Origin: an uncultured Latescibacterota bacterium
Lineage (GTDB): Bacteria; Latescibacterota; UBA2968; UBA8231
DNA length: 64,000 nt
Assembly (NCBI GenBank): GCA_951813615.1
Contig: OX638377.1
Span: forward strand, 4,614,599 to 4,678,598
Direction: 5' to 3'
Shown here in pieces: positions 1 through 7,249 of the stretch. Every line of letters starts with the position of its first letter. Position 1 is the first letter of the stretch. Below the pieces are notes generated by a model. The model searched no databases. It saw nothing but the letters and a program-made list of their open reading frames with translations, and was not told where the DNA came from. The position numbers and the translations under genes were made by a program.

Positions 1-1
1 G

Positions 2-490
2 TACCTGCTAGGCGACAACTGCATCTTGAGCAGCTTCACCGTCAATTTCATCGGCCCAGGTGCGCCAGCCGGCCGCCTGCACATCGACTTCCCGTTGGGC
101 AGCTTTCCCCAGCCGCCGCCACCCATCCCCCTCTGCGCCAACACCATCTACGTACTCGACGACTTCTCGCCCGAAAACGGGGCCACGCATATCGTGCCGG
201 GCAGCTACAAGCGCGGGTACGCCCCCGACCCGGAAAAAGAGTACGACGACGTCATCCAGCTAGACGTCCGCAAAGGCGATATCGTCGTCTTCCACGGTGC
301 GACGTGGCACGGCAGCGGTGCCAATCACACCGAGCAGGATCGGATGATTCTATTGGGATTCTTCTGCCGCTCGTTTATGAAGCCGCAGCAAGACCAGTTC
401 AAGCTAGCGCGCCCCGAAGTCGTCGCGCGGGCGACGCCGACCCTGAAGCGATTGATGGGCTTCGAATCGCAGTCGGGGATGCGGACCTAG
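2..490 (+). CDS. Phytanoyl-CoA dioxygenase family protein, C-terminal part
   Basis: The reading frame is open at the left edge of the window, so the N-terminus is missing and the first visible TTG (26) is not a convincing start. The visible 162 residues carry the two iron-ligand blocks of the PhyH family of Fe(II)/2-oxoglutarate oxygenases: an HID triad part in the block RLHIDFPLGSF and a distal histidine in HGSGANHT. The block GATHIVPGSYKRG between them is the usual PhyH strand with a PGS-x(n)-R pattern. The substrate cannot be told; in this type of genome such genes are numerous and often sit in catabolic clusters. The next gene starts 5 bp downstream, so the two are probably cotranscribed. 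Family assignment is secure, substrate is unknown. Confidence 0.85.
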   Translation, partial: YLLGDNCILSSFTVNFIGPGAPAGRLHIDFPLGSFPQPPPPIPLCANTIYVLDDFSPENGATHIVPGSYKRGYAPDPEKEYDDVIQLDVRKGDIVVFHGATWHGSGANHTEQDRMILLGFFCRSFMKPQQDQFKLARPEVVARATPTLKRLMGFESQSGMRT

Positions 491-495
491 GGCCA

Positions 496-1881
496 ATGAA
501 CTCACTCGACCACCGCAAGCGCCTCTTCGTCGATATGGACGACGTCGAGCGCCAAGAAAACGTGACGCGAGTTTTCCACCAAGCGGAGAAGTACGGCACG
601 CATCCCGTGCTCAAACAGGAAGCGCCGTGGGAACAACACAGCGGTATGACCGCAGCGGTGATTTTCGACGCCGAGGAACAAATTTTCAAGGCGTGGTACA
701 TGGCCGGCCACTATGCGCCAGAGTGCGAACACGTGCAATGCCTCGCGCTGTCGCCGGACGGAATCCACTGGGAGCGTCCCTCCCTCGGGATTCACGAGGC
801 CCTCGGCTCCAAGGACAACAACATCGTCATTCCCGCGACCCACCACGAAGGGCAGGATCACTGGGAAACCATGCTCAAGGACCCCCTCGACCCAGATCCC
901 ACTCGCCGCTACAAGGCCATCGGCTGGTCGAGCTATGACTGGGACGGGCCGCGCTCGGGCATTTACAGCGCCACTTCGCCGGACGGGATCAATTGGTCGC
1001 ATTCACCGGACCCGATTTTCCGCTACCATCCACGGCCCGGCACCTGCGACTTGGGGCCGGTCGGAGATGCGCAGTCCATGATGGTGGATATTGAGCGTCG
1101 GCGCTACGTGGCTTTTTTGCGCGGCGTGCCCGAGCGGCTGATGAGCACCAGCGAGGACTTCGTCCACTGGTCGCCGCCGCGGCCTTTCTTGGCACCGCTC
1201 AACGAAGAAGAAGCTCTTTACAACAACACCGGCTTCAACTACGGCGTTCACTACTTGGGCATCCTGACCCACTTCGACAAACGCCCGCGCCAACAAACCC
1301 AAGTCCTGCGGCTTTTGTGCAGCCGCGACGGGAAGCGCTGGCATCGGGCACCGGGGGAGCCACTGGTGGGTTTGGGTGCGGTAGGCGAGTGGGACCGATT
1401 CCAGCTCATGCTCAGCGGCGCACCGCCCATTGCCGTGGGCGACAAGCTCTATATCTACTACCGAGGCACGGCACGGCGGCACGCCAAGATCCCACGCGAA
1501 TTCGACCCCCCGATTGCAGCCGATCAGGACCCGGGGACAATGGGCATTGGCTTGGCCATGCTGCGTCTCGACGGCTTCGCGTCAATCAACGCCAGTTTTG
1601 ACGGCGGACAGATAACGACCCGGCCCTTCGCGTTGGCCGGGGACGAATTGCGCGTCAACGCCAAGGCAGATTACGGGCAGCTAACCGTCGAATTGCTCGA
1701 CGAGGAAGGGAACCCCATTCCTGGTCACACCGCCCAAGACTGCGTCGCCATCGCCGAGGACGGGGTCGCCGTGCCCGTGCGCTGGCACGACGGCCGGGAT
1801 CTGCGCGCATTGCGAGAACAGCCGGTACGCCTGCGTCTCGCACTGCACAACGCCCGCCTGTACGCCTATTGGTGTTCGTAG
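496..1881 (+). CDS. Glycosidase-like five-bladed beta-propeller protein (GH32/GH43 superfamily)
   Basis: About 461 residues when started at the ATG at 496, five bases after the preceding stop. The frame stays open upstream to 304 but that part overlaps the dioxygenase gene, so the ATG is preferred. Repeated blocks of the type ALSPDGIHWERP, ATSPDGINWSH, STSEDFVHWSP and CSRDGKRWHRAP are the blade signature of sucrase/arabinanase-type five-bladed propellers. The C-terminal about 110 residues look like the beta-sandwich that follows the propeller in GH32-like proteins (DGGQITTRPF, VELLDEEGNPIPG). No signal peptide is evident, suggesting a cytoplasmic enzyme. Catalytic acids cannot be assigned with certainty. 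Glycan-related hydrolysis is an inference from fold only. Confidence 0.7.
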   Translation: MNSLDHRKRLFVDMDDVERQENVTRVFHQAEKYGTHPVLKQEAPWEQHSGMTAAVIFDAEEQIFKAWYMAGHYAPECEHVQCLALSPDGIHWERPSLGIHEALGSKDNNIVIPATHHEGQDHWETMLKDPLDPDPTRRYKAIGWSSYDWDGPRSGIYSATSPDGINWSHSPDPIFRYHPRPGTCDLGPVGDAQSMMVDIERRRYVAFLRGVPERLMSTSEDFVHWSPPRPFLAPLNEEEALYNNTGFNYGVHYLGILTHFDKRPRQQTQVLRLLCSRDGKRWHRAPGEPLVGLGAVGEWDRFQLMLSGAPPIAVGDKLYIYYRGTARRHAKIPREFDPPIAADQDPGTMGIGLAMLRLDGFASINASFDGGQITTRPFALAGDELRVNAKADYGQLTVELLDEEGNPIPGHTAQDCVAIAEDGVAVPVRWHDGRDLRALREQPVRLRLALHNARLYAYWCS

Positions 1882-1942
1882 CTTTTAGGTCGTAATTTTT
1901 ACAATTCCACAAGACGCTGACATTTCAACGACAAGGAAAACT

Positions 1943-2338
1943 GTGTCCATTGACCAACTAAACCACTACCAGCGCAAGTTGACCTATGAAATGGATTCGT
2001 GGGACCTCTACGTAGCATTGGGCGAGGATGATCCCATCGCCGTCGTCGATGGCCGTTCCGCAGACGCGTATGCCCAAGAGCACATTCCGGGCGCACTCAA
2101 TCTGCCCCACCGGGAAATCTGCTTCAATTCCACTGCGTCGCTCGACAAATCAAAGCTCTATGTCTGCTACTGCGACGGCATCGGCTGCAACGCCTCGACG
2201 AAGACGGCGCTGAAACTGCTGACGCTGGGCTTTCAAGTGCGCGAACTAATCGGCGGGCTCGACTGGTGGAAGCGCGACGGCTACGCCACGGCCGGCGACG
2301 GGGCGCGGTCCGGGACCGAGATCAAATGCGGATGCTGA
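1943..2338 (+). CDS. Rhodanese-like domain protein
   Basis: 131 residues starting at GTG with an AAGGAA ribosome-binding site about 6 bases upstream. The single rhodanese domain is recognisable by the CH2A-like stretch VVDGRSADAYAQEHIPGALN and the active-site loop in VCYCDGIGCNASTKTA, where a cysteine sits at the phosphate/persulfide-binding loop (GxGCNxSTK). The C-terminal KCGC may add a second thiol pair. Sulfur transfer or thiol chemistry is the family role; the acceptor is unknown. It lies between the glycosidase-like gene and the tRNA-Glu terminator and is likely the last gene of the rightward unit. Confidence 0.85.
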   Translation: MSIDQLNHYQRKLTYEMDSWDLYVALGEDDPIAVVDGRSADAYAQEHIPGALNLPHREICFNSTASLDKSKLYVCYCDGIGCNASTKTALKLLTLGFQVRELIGGLDWWKRDGYATAGDGARSGTEIKCGC

Positions 2339-2370
2339 GCTAGAATAGAATCAGGCAAGGCGGATCGGCA

Positions 2371-2408
2371 AAAAGAAACCCCAGGTCAGTGTATCCGACC
2401 TGGGGTTT
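2371..2408 (-). terminator. Rho-independent terminator of tRNA-Glu
   Basis: A perfect 12-bp inverted repeat (AAACCCCAGGTC at 2376-2387, GACCTGGGGTTT at 2397-2408) with a 9-base loop. Read on the minus strand it is followed by CTTTTT, so it ends the tRNA transcript that arrives from 2415. Its A-rich outer stem means it may also act on the rightward rhodanese transcript. Confidence 0.8.
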
Positions 2409-2414
2409 AATAAT

Positions 2415-2490
2415 TGGTAGCCCGTACGGGATTCGAACCCGTGTTACCGGCGTGAGAGGCCGGCGTCCTAGGCCTCTAGACGAACGGGCC
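2415..2490 (-). tRNA. tRNA-Glu (anticodon CUC)
   Basis: A 76-base cloverleaf on the minus strand. The acceptor GGCCCGU pairs with ACGGGCU (first pair G-U), followed by an encoded ACCA end. The anticodon arm has stem CCGGC/GCCGG and loop CUCUCAC, giving anticodon CUC. The T-arm contains GGTTCGAATCC. A promoter lies upstream (2524-2552) and a terminator downstream (2371-2408), so it is a single-tRNA transcription unit. Confidence 0.95.
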
Positions 2491-2523
2491 AACGTTTATT
2501 TATTCTTAGCCTGACAGCTTCAA

Positions 2524-2552
2524 AAAATAGAATTCCCCAACTGTATTGTCAA
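2524..2552 (-). promoter_or_regulatory. Sigma-70-type promoter of tRNA-Glu
   Basis: On the minus strand TTGACA (2552-2547), a 17-bp spacer and TATTTT (2529-2524) match a housekeeping promoter with a perfect -35 and a 4/6 -10. Transcription would start near 2517, about 27 bases before the mature tRNA. Confidence 0.55.
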
Positions 2553-2571
2553 GGTGCTGCGGCAGAGCCGT

Positions 2572-2600
2572 TTGACAGTTGCGGGCCGGCGTGGTACTGT
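2572..2600 (+). promoter_or_regulatory. Possible promoter of the amidohydrolase gene
   Basis: TTGACA at 2572-2577, a 17-bp spacer and TACTGT at 2595-2600. The -10 is weak (3/6), but spacing and position (start about 18 bases before the ATG at 2625, with GAGGAGA between) fit. It diverges from the tRNA promoter. Confidence 0.35.
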
Positions 2601-2624
2601 TGCTCTGCACGAGGAGACGGCCCG

Positions 2625-3428
2625 ATGATCGTCGAGTGGAATGCCCACATCTTCAGCCCCGATACCCAGCGCTATCCCTTGCATCCCAAGGCGGCTTACC
2701 GGCCAGATGTTTCCGTGCATCCCCCAGACCCGTTGGCGGCCTATCTACAGCGCATGGACGATGCAGGGATTGACCGGGCCGTCGTCGTCCATCCCGAGCC
2801 GTATGGGGACGACCACCGGCTGATCCTCGAATGTCTAAAGCGCGAGCCAGAGCGGCTGCGGGGCACATCGCTGTTTTATCCCCAGGACCCAGACGCGCCC
2901 CAGAAGTTGGCCGATCTGGTCGCTCGCGAGCCCAAGATCATCGCCACGCGCTTTCACGCGCACCGAGGCAAGGAAGTGTATCTCGACAGCTTCAACGACA
3001 AAGGCGTGCGCGCCCTGTGGGAAAAGGCAGTGGAACTGGGCTTGGTCATCGAATTGCACATCGGGCCTAACTACGGTGCCCAAGTCGCCCAAGTCTTGCG
3101 CGACATTCCCCAGACCGTGGCGCTGGTCGACCACTTGGCCGAGCCGCACTTGGGCAGCGCCGTCGAATACGCCAACATCCTAGAACTGAGCCGTGCTGAC
3201 GCCGAGGTCTATATGAAGCTCTCCGGCCTCGGCCACTTTGCCCAAGACGCACCGCTGTACGAAAGTGCCAAGCCCTTTACGCGGCGCGTAATCGAAGCCT
3301 TCGGGCCGGAACGCATGGTCTGGGGCAGCGGCGCGCCGGCAATTGTCGATGCACATCTAGCGGGCTACGGAGAGGCCGAGCGGGCGCTGGTAAAAGGGGT
3401 CAACTTGGCCCGATGGTTCAACAAATAA
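2625..3428 (+). CDS. Amidohydrolase-2-like TIM-barrel protein with altered metal site
   Basis: 267 residues, ATG preceded by GAGGAGA. The order of blocks follows the amidohydrolase-2 (2-pyrone-4,6-dicarboxylate lactonase-like) family: an N-terminal strand, MDDAGIDRAVVVHPEPYG near residue 45, VIELHIGP, VALVDHLAEPH and the C-terminal MVWGSGAP. Usual metal ligands are changed: the N-terminal DxHxH reads NAHIF, and the catalytic aspartate of WGSDxP is glycine (WGSGAP). The two internal histidines remain. It may therefore be a metal-independent or non-hydrolytic member. The downstream dioxygenase starts 10 bp after the stop with AAGGAG overlapping the stop, so the two form an operon. Confidence 0.75.
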   Translation: MIVEWNAHIFSPDTQRYPLHPKAAYRPDVSVHPPDPLAAYLQRMDDAGIDRAVVVHPEPYGDDHRLILECLKREPERLRGTSLFYPQDPDAPQKLADLVAREPKIIATRFHAHRGKEVYLDSFNDKGVRALWEKAVELGLVIELHIGPNYGAQVAQVLRDIPQTVALVDHLAEPHLGSAVEYANILELSRADAEVYMKLSGLGHFAQDAPLYESAKPFTRRVIEAFGPERMVWGSGAPAIVDAHLAGYGEAERALVKGVNLARWFNK

Positions 3429-3438
3429 GGAGCAACAC

Positions 3439-4269
3439 GTGAACGAAATCGAAACCTTTGAATTCGACCGCCAGGGCTACATCGTCATTGAGAACCTGCT
3501 GAACGAGACCCAAGTGGCCGCGCTGGCCGAGGCCGTCGATGAGCTGGAAGAACACGCGCTCGCGCACGTCACCCAACCGCCGCGCAAGCAAAGCGGCTGG
3601 GGAGCCAACTATCACGCCAATCCCGAGCGGGGCTATCACACCAACGGCGAGCGGGGCGAGGGCAAGACCCTCATTATCGAAGACTACTGGAACGCCAACC
3701 CGGCCTTCGACGTTTTGCTCAATCACCAGCCGACGATGAACTACATCCACGGCATCGTCAAACAGCGACCGACGATCAACAACTCCGAGATCCGCATCCG
3801 CTACCGTGGTAACGCCACCGGCTGCCACGGCGGCACCGCTTCAGCCAGCCAGAAGTACCGCTACAGCTACACCGACCACGGCATCGACTGCATGATGGTG
3901 CGGATGGTCTATTTCATCCACGATTGCACCAACGAGCAGGGGGCCTTTTGCGTGGTGCCGGGAACGCACAAAACCAACCTGCCCTCGCCTCACAGCAACG
4001 ACCCGGACGAAGACCCCGACATGATCGGCCTAGAGGTCAAGGCCGGCGACGCAATCCTCTTTACCGAGAACTTGCGCCACGGCGGCTTCACCAACCGCTC
4101 TGCCCAGACGCGCAAGACCCTACACGTGGGCTACGGGCCGCATTGGATGATGTCGCAAAACATCGCCACCATGGACGAAAAGCAGCACATCACCCCAGAG
4201 ACATTCGAGCGCCTCACCGAAGCGCAACGAGACCTGTTCCGGGCCTATCCAGTCGGAAATTCCTCGTAG
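3439..4269 (+). CDS. Phytanoyl-CoA dioxygenase family protein
   Basis: 276 residues from a GTG start with AAGGAG overlapping the previous stop codon. PhyH-type features: YTDHGIDCMMVRM holds the proximal histidine and acid, although the spacing here reads H-x-x-D rather than the usual H-x-D. GAFCVVPGTHKTN is the central strand, and LRHGGFTNRS holds the distal histidine followed by an arginine for 2-oxoglutarate. The product probably hydroxylates a small organic substrate; identity is unknown. Its last 25 bases overlap the 3-prime end of the convergent antiporter gene. Confidence 0.85.
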   Translation: MNEIETFEFDRQGYIVIENLLNETQVAALAEAVDELEEHALAHVTQPPRKQSGWGANYHANPERGYHTNGERGEGKTLIIEDYWNANPAFDVLLNHQPTMNYIHGIVKQRPTINNSEIRIRYRGNATGCHGGTASASQKYRYSYTDHGIDCMMVRMVYFIHDCTNEQGAFCVVPGTHKTNLPSPHSNDPDEDPDMIGLEVKAGDAILFTENLRHGGFTNRSAQTRKTLHVGYGPHWMMSQNIATMDEKQHITPETFERLTEAQRDLFRAYPVGNSS

Positions 4270-6803
4270 TAGCGGTCAAAGGCCGCGGGCGTACCGCAGA
4301 TGTAGAGCGCATCCTCGGGCTCGAGTACCAACGAAGCCGGGATCTCCATGATCACGTCGCCGGCCCGTTCGACCGCTACCACCGAACAACCCGTGCGCTC
4401 GCGGATGCGCGCGGCGAGCGGATGGCGTCCGGCGAGGGGGCCGGGCCGGAGTTTGACCATCTTGATTCGGGGTTTGTGCGAAACCGTCTCTCCGAGGACG
4501 TGGTGAACCAGCAACTGGCCGGCGACCTGGCTGACTGAGAGCGCAAAATCAGCGCCAGCGCGCTGCACCCGGTCTGCGTTTTCAACGTGGGACACGCAGG
4601 CCAACAGGGGGATCTCCGGGACGTGATCGCGCACCACCGCCGCGGCGAACAGGGCGGCCCCGTCGCTGTCGAGGGCGAGGATGACGACCCGTGCCTCCGC
4701 AATGGCGGCGCGATCGAGCACGCGCACGTCGAGCACGTCGCCGACCACATCGACTCCCTCACTCTCGGTTTCATCGACGACCCGCACTTCCTCGCCCGCA
4801 GCGTGCAGGATCTCGACCAGCTTCTGCCCGACATCGGCAAAGCCAATCACCAGAATCGGCCCCTGTTGGGTAATCGGCCGGGACATCTCGTTTAACCGGT
4901 GAATGTTCTCGGGAGTGCCAACCGCCACCAGAATGGCTCCGGGCTGTATCTTTTCCGCCGCGGTTGGCGGCGAGCCGAGCGCGTCGTCAGCCCACTGCCC
5001 GACGATGTGGGCACCAGTCCGGGTGTAGAGCTCGGTCTCGGCCAAGGTGCGATTGGCGAGCAAGCTCTGGTCGTGAACGCGCAATTCGGCTACTTCGAGA
5101 AACGAGTCGAGCGGCTCTACCCCCGCCACTCGCGGCCCGATCTTCGCACTGGCGCGGACGGCGATGGCCGCGGCGAGAACGTGGTTGGGAGTAAAGGCCG
5201 CGGTTGCGCCAGCCAGCAACATGGGGCCGCGACGTTGGGGGTGTTCGATCATCGCCACAATGGGACCGGTAAAACCCTGTTCGCGGGCACTGAGCGCGAA
5301 CAGCGCGTTGTCGTCATCAGAGCCGTTGGCCACCAGCGCCTTGGCTTTGATCAACGGCCGCAGGTCCAGCGTCTCCGCCGCTAGGTGCGCATGCACGACC
5401 TGTACATCGGCGTTTGTCTGGAGCTGCTGCACCGTCACCTCGTCCTCTTCGATCACCACCATTGGCAGGTGCCGGCTGGAAAGCTCGTCTATTAGGGTCT
5501 CGACCTCTGGCCCGTATCTATAGATGACCACGGCATCTTCCACTGCGGTCAAGGCGCGGCCAGTCGGATTCTCGTCGACGAGTGGGGTATTGAACTTGTC
5601 GATCTGAAACACCCCGAGGTGGGTGTCTCCCCCATGCGCCACCCGGCCTTCTAGGAGGACTGAGCAACCCTTGAGCGCCAGCGGCGTGAAGAGATTTAAC
5701 AGGAATGCAGTGAAGATCAAAATGCTAAAGGTCGCCTGATCAATTGCTCCTTGAGCCAAAGCCAGCGCAGCCAAGATAAACGCCATCTCGGCGCGGCCGC
5801 ACATGCCCACGCCCACCGTCAACGCCTCGCGCCAAGACATGCCAATGCGCCGCGCCATACCACCGGCACTAAGTACCTGCCCAGAGATGACCGTCACGGC
5901 CAAGAGCGCGATAAACGCCACGCCCGACGCGCTTATGTCAAACGAAATGGAAAAGCCTAGCGAAATGAAGAAGATCGGCCCGAGGAAGGAATAGGCGATG
6001 CCGTACGCGCGGTCGTTTACCACCCTAACTAGGTTGGGGTGAGCGACGCGCTCCTCAAAGAACAGACCCGCCAAGTAGGCACCCAAGATCATGTGCAGCC
6101 CAATGGCCTCGGCAAAAAGGCCGGCGGCAATGGCAGCCAGCAGCACGAAGGTGAAGCCCTTGCCGCCTTCGGCGCGGAAGGGCAGGGTGAGGCGGGGATA
6201 GACAAAGGTGCCCAAAAGCAGCGCGACCGCGAAAAAACCCACCACTTTGCCCAAATTGATTACCAAGTCCAAGGGGGCAAAAGTGCCACTGGAGAGTACG
6301 CCGATTACTAGGCTAAAAAAGATCAGGGTCAAAAGGTCGTTGATGACGCAGCTAGCGACGATGATCCGCGCAATGCGGGTATCGGTCAGCCCCAAGTCCT
6401 TGAGACTTTTGAGGGTGATTACGACTGCGGTAGCGGTTCCAATGATCAGTCCCACGAAGATGGAGGCGGCAATATCCAGCCCAAAGAATTGGGCGACGGC
6501 AAAGCTGACGGCAAAGGGCACTGCGGCTCCTGCAATCGCCACCCCCAGTGAGCGCTTGAGCGCGGCGAAAAACTCATTGGGCTGGGTCTCCACCCCAGCG
6601 TGGAACATCAAAAAGAAGATGCCGATCTCGGCTAACAATTGAATGGCCTCGTCCGGCTCAATCCAGCCGAACACCGCCGGCCCCACCAAGACTCCGACGA
6701 TCAATTCGCCCATCACCGTCGGCATGCCCAGCGGCCGCAAGGTCACGGCCACTAGCCAGATCCCGGCGAGCAAGATGAGTAAATCGAGCGCTATATTGTG
6801 CAT
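4245..6803 (-). CDS. CPA2 family K+/H+ antiporter with two RCK domains
   Basis: 852 residues, longer than typical KefB/KefC (about 600). Residues 1-385 form a Na+/H+-exchanger membrane domain of about 12 helices, with the family signature in GELIVGVLVGP and FFLMFHAGVE. This is followed by a degenerate RCK_N (about 415-535), a RCK_C (about 560-640), a second RCK_N starting ILVIGFADVGQKLVEIL (GxADxG in place of GxGxxG) and a second RCK_C to the end. The tandem RCK arrangement suggests a complete gating ring per dimer. Role: cation efflux and pH control at the inner membrane. ATG at 6803 is the natural start. It runs convergent to the dioxygenase gene. Confidence 0.88.
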   Translation of the reverse strand: MHNIALDLLILLAGIWLVAVTLRPLGMPTVMGELIVGVLVGPAVFGWIEPDEAIQLLAEIGIFFLMFHAGVETQPNEFFAALKRSLGVAIAGAAVPFAVSFAVAQFFGLDIAASIFVGLIIGTATAVVITLKSLKDLGLTDTRIARIIVASCVINDLLTLIFFSLVIGVLSSGTFAPLDLVINLGKVVGFFAVALLLGTFVYPRLTLPFRAEGGKGFTFVLLAAIAAGLFAEAIGLHMILGAYLAGLFFEERVAHPNLVRVVNDRAYGIAYSFLGPIFFISLGFSISFDISASGVAFIALLAVTVISGQVLSAGGMARRIGMSWREALTVGVGMCGRAEMAFILAALALAQGAIDQATFSILIFTAFLLNLFTPLALKGCSVLLEGRVAHGGDTHLGVFQIDKFNTPLVDENPTGRALTAVEDAVVIYRYGPEVETLIDELSSRHLPMVVIEEDEVTVQQLQTNADVQVVHAHLAAETLDLRPLIKAKALVANGSDDDNALFALSAREQGFTGPIVAMIEHPQRRGPMLLAGATAAFTPNHVLAAAIAVRASAKIGPRVAGVEPLDSFLEVAELRVHDQSLLANRTLAETELYTRTGAHIVGQWADDALGSPPTAAEKIQPGAILVAVGTPENIHRLNEMSRPITQQGPILVIGFADVGQKLVEILHAAGEEVRVVDETESEGVDVVGDVLDVRVLDRAAIAEARVVILALDSDGAALFAAAVVRDHVPEIPLLACVSHVENADRVQRAGADFALSVSQVAGQLLVHHVLGETVSHKPRIKMVKLRPGPLAGRHPLAARIRERTGCSVVAVERAGDVIMEIPASLVLEPEDALYICGTPAAFDRYYEEFPTG

Positions 6804-6841
6804 GAGTGGAGTCTTTACGCGTTGACTGCTTTAAACGGATA

Positions 6842-6946
6842 ACTGACGTTACGCAGTTTTCCAGAAAATCCTCAATTTCGCCCCAGTATCTTGGGGCAAT
6901 AGGCTTCGAGAATTCGCAAGATATAGAGCGACTGCGTAACGTCAGT
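6842..6946. repeat. 105-bp element with perfect 16-bp terminal inverted repeats (MITE-like)
   Basis: ACTGACGTTACGCAGT at 6842-6857 is repeated in inverted orientation at 6931-6946, separated by 73 bp that contain a further hairpin (GCCCCAGTATCTTGGGGC). No coding capacity. It lies between the antiporter start and an insertion-sequence remnant, as expected for a non-autonomous transposable element. No second copy is visible in this window. Confidence 0.55.
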
Positions 6947-6956
6947 GATAATACAA

Positions 6957-6973
6957 CGTGAGTTCGGGATAAG
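6957..6973. repeat. Left copy of 17-bp inverted repeat bracketing IS remnant and Ig-like gene
   Basis: CGTGAGTTCGGGATAAG here is the exact inverse of CTTATCCCGAACTCACG at 9711-9727. This copy lies 70 bp before the ATG of an IS982-like transposase remnant, the place where an IS end is expected. Confidence 0.5.
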
Positions 6974-7042
6974 GTGCGGCCCCCTTTTTGGCTAAACTTA
7001 GGTATAGCAACCATCAAACCTAGCCATCGAGGAGCCCTCGCG

Positions 7043-7249
7043 ATGAATTTAGTCGAATTGTTTTGTCATGTCGATGACTTTTGCCAAGCCTTTGAGGCCC
7101 ACTGGATTCGCCACCAAGTAACGACCGGGCGTCGGCACCAGCACCATCTGTTTGCCGGGCAAGCCCAATGGGGCAAAAGTTCGACCGGTTGGTTTTTTGG
7201 CTTCAAGCTGCATGTGGGACGGAAGGTTGGGGATCCTACGTCTATATGA
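7043..7249 (+). pseudogene. Internally deleted IS982-like transposase remnant
   Basis: The first about 30 residues (MNLVELFCHVDDFCQAFEAH) closely resemble the N-terminus of IS982 family transposases. After residue 40 the frame jumps to KSSTGWFFGFKLHV, a stretch normally found in the middle of the catalytic DDE domain, and stops at residue 68. Roughly half of the protein between these points and the whole C-terminus are missing. It is therefore a decayed insertion sequence. A GAGGAG ribosome-binding site precedes the ATG. Its 3-prime end overlaps the frame-shifted tail of the Ig-like gene. Confidence 0.75.
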
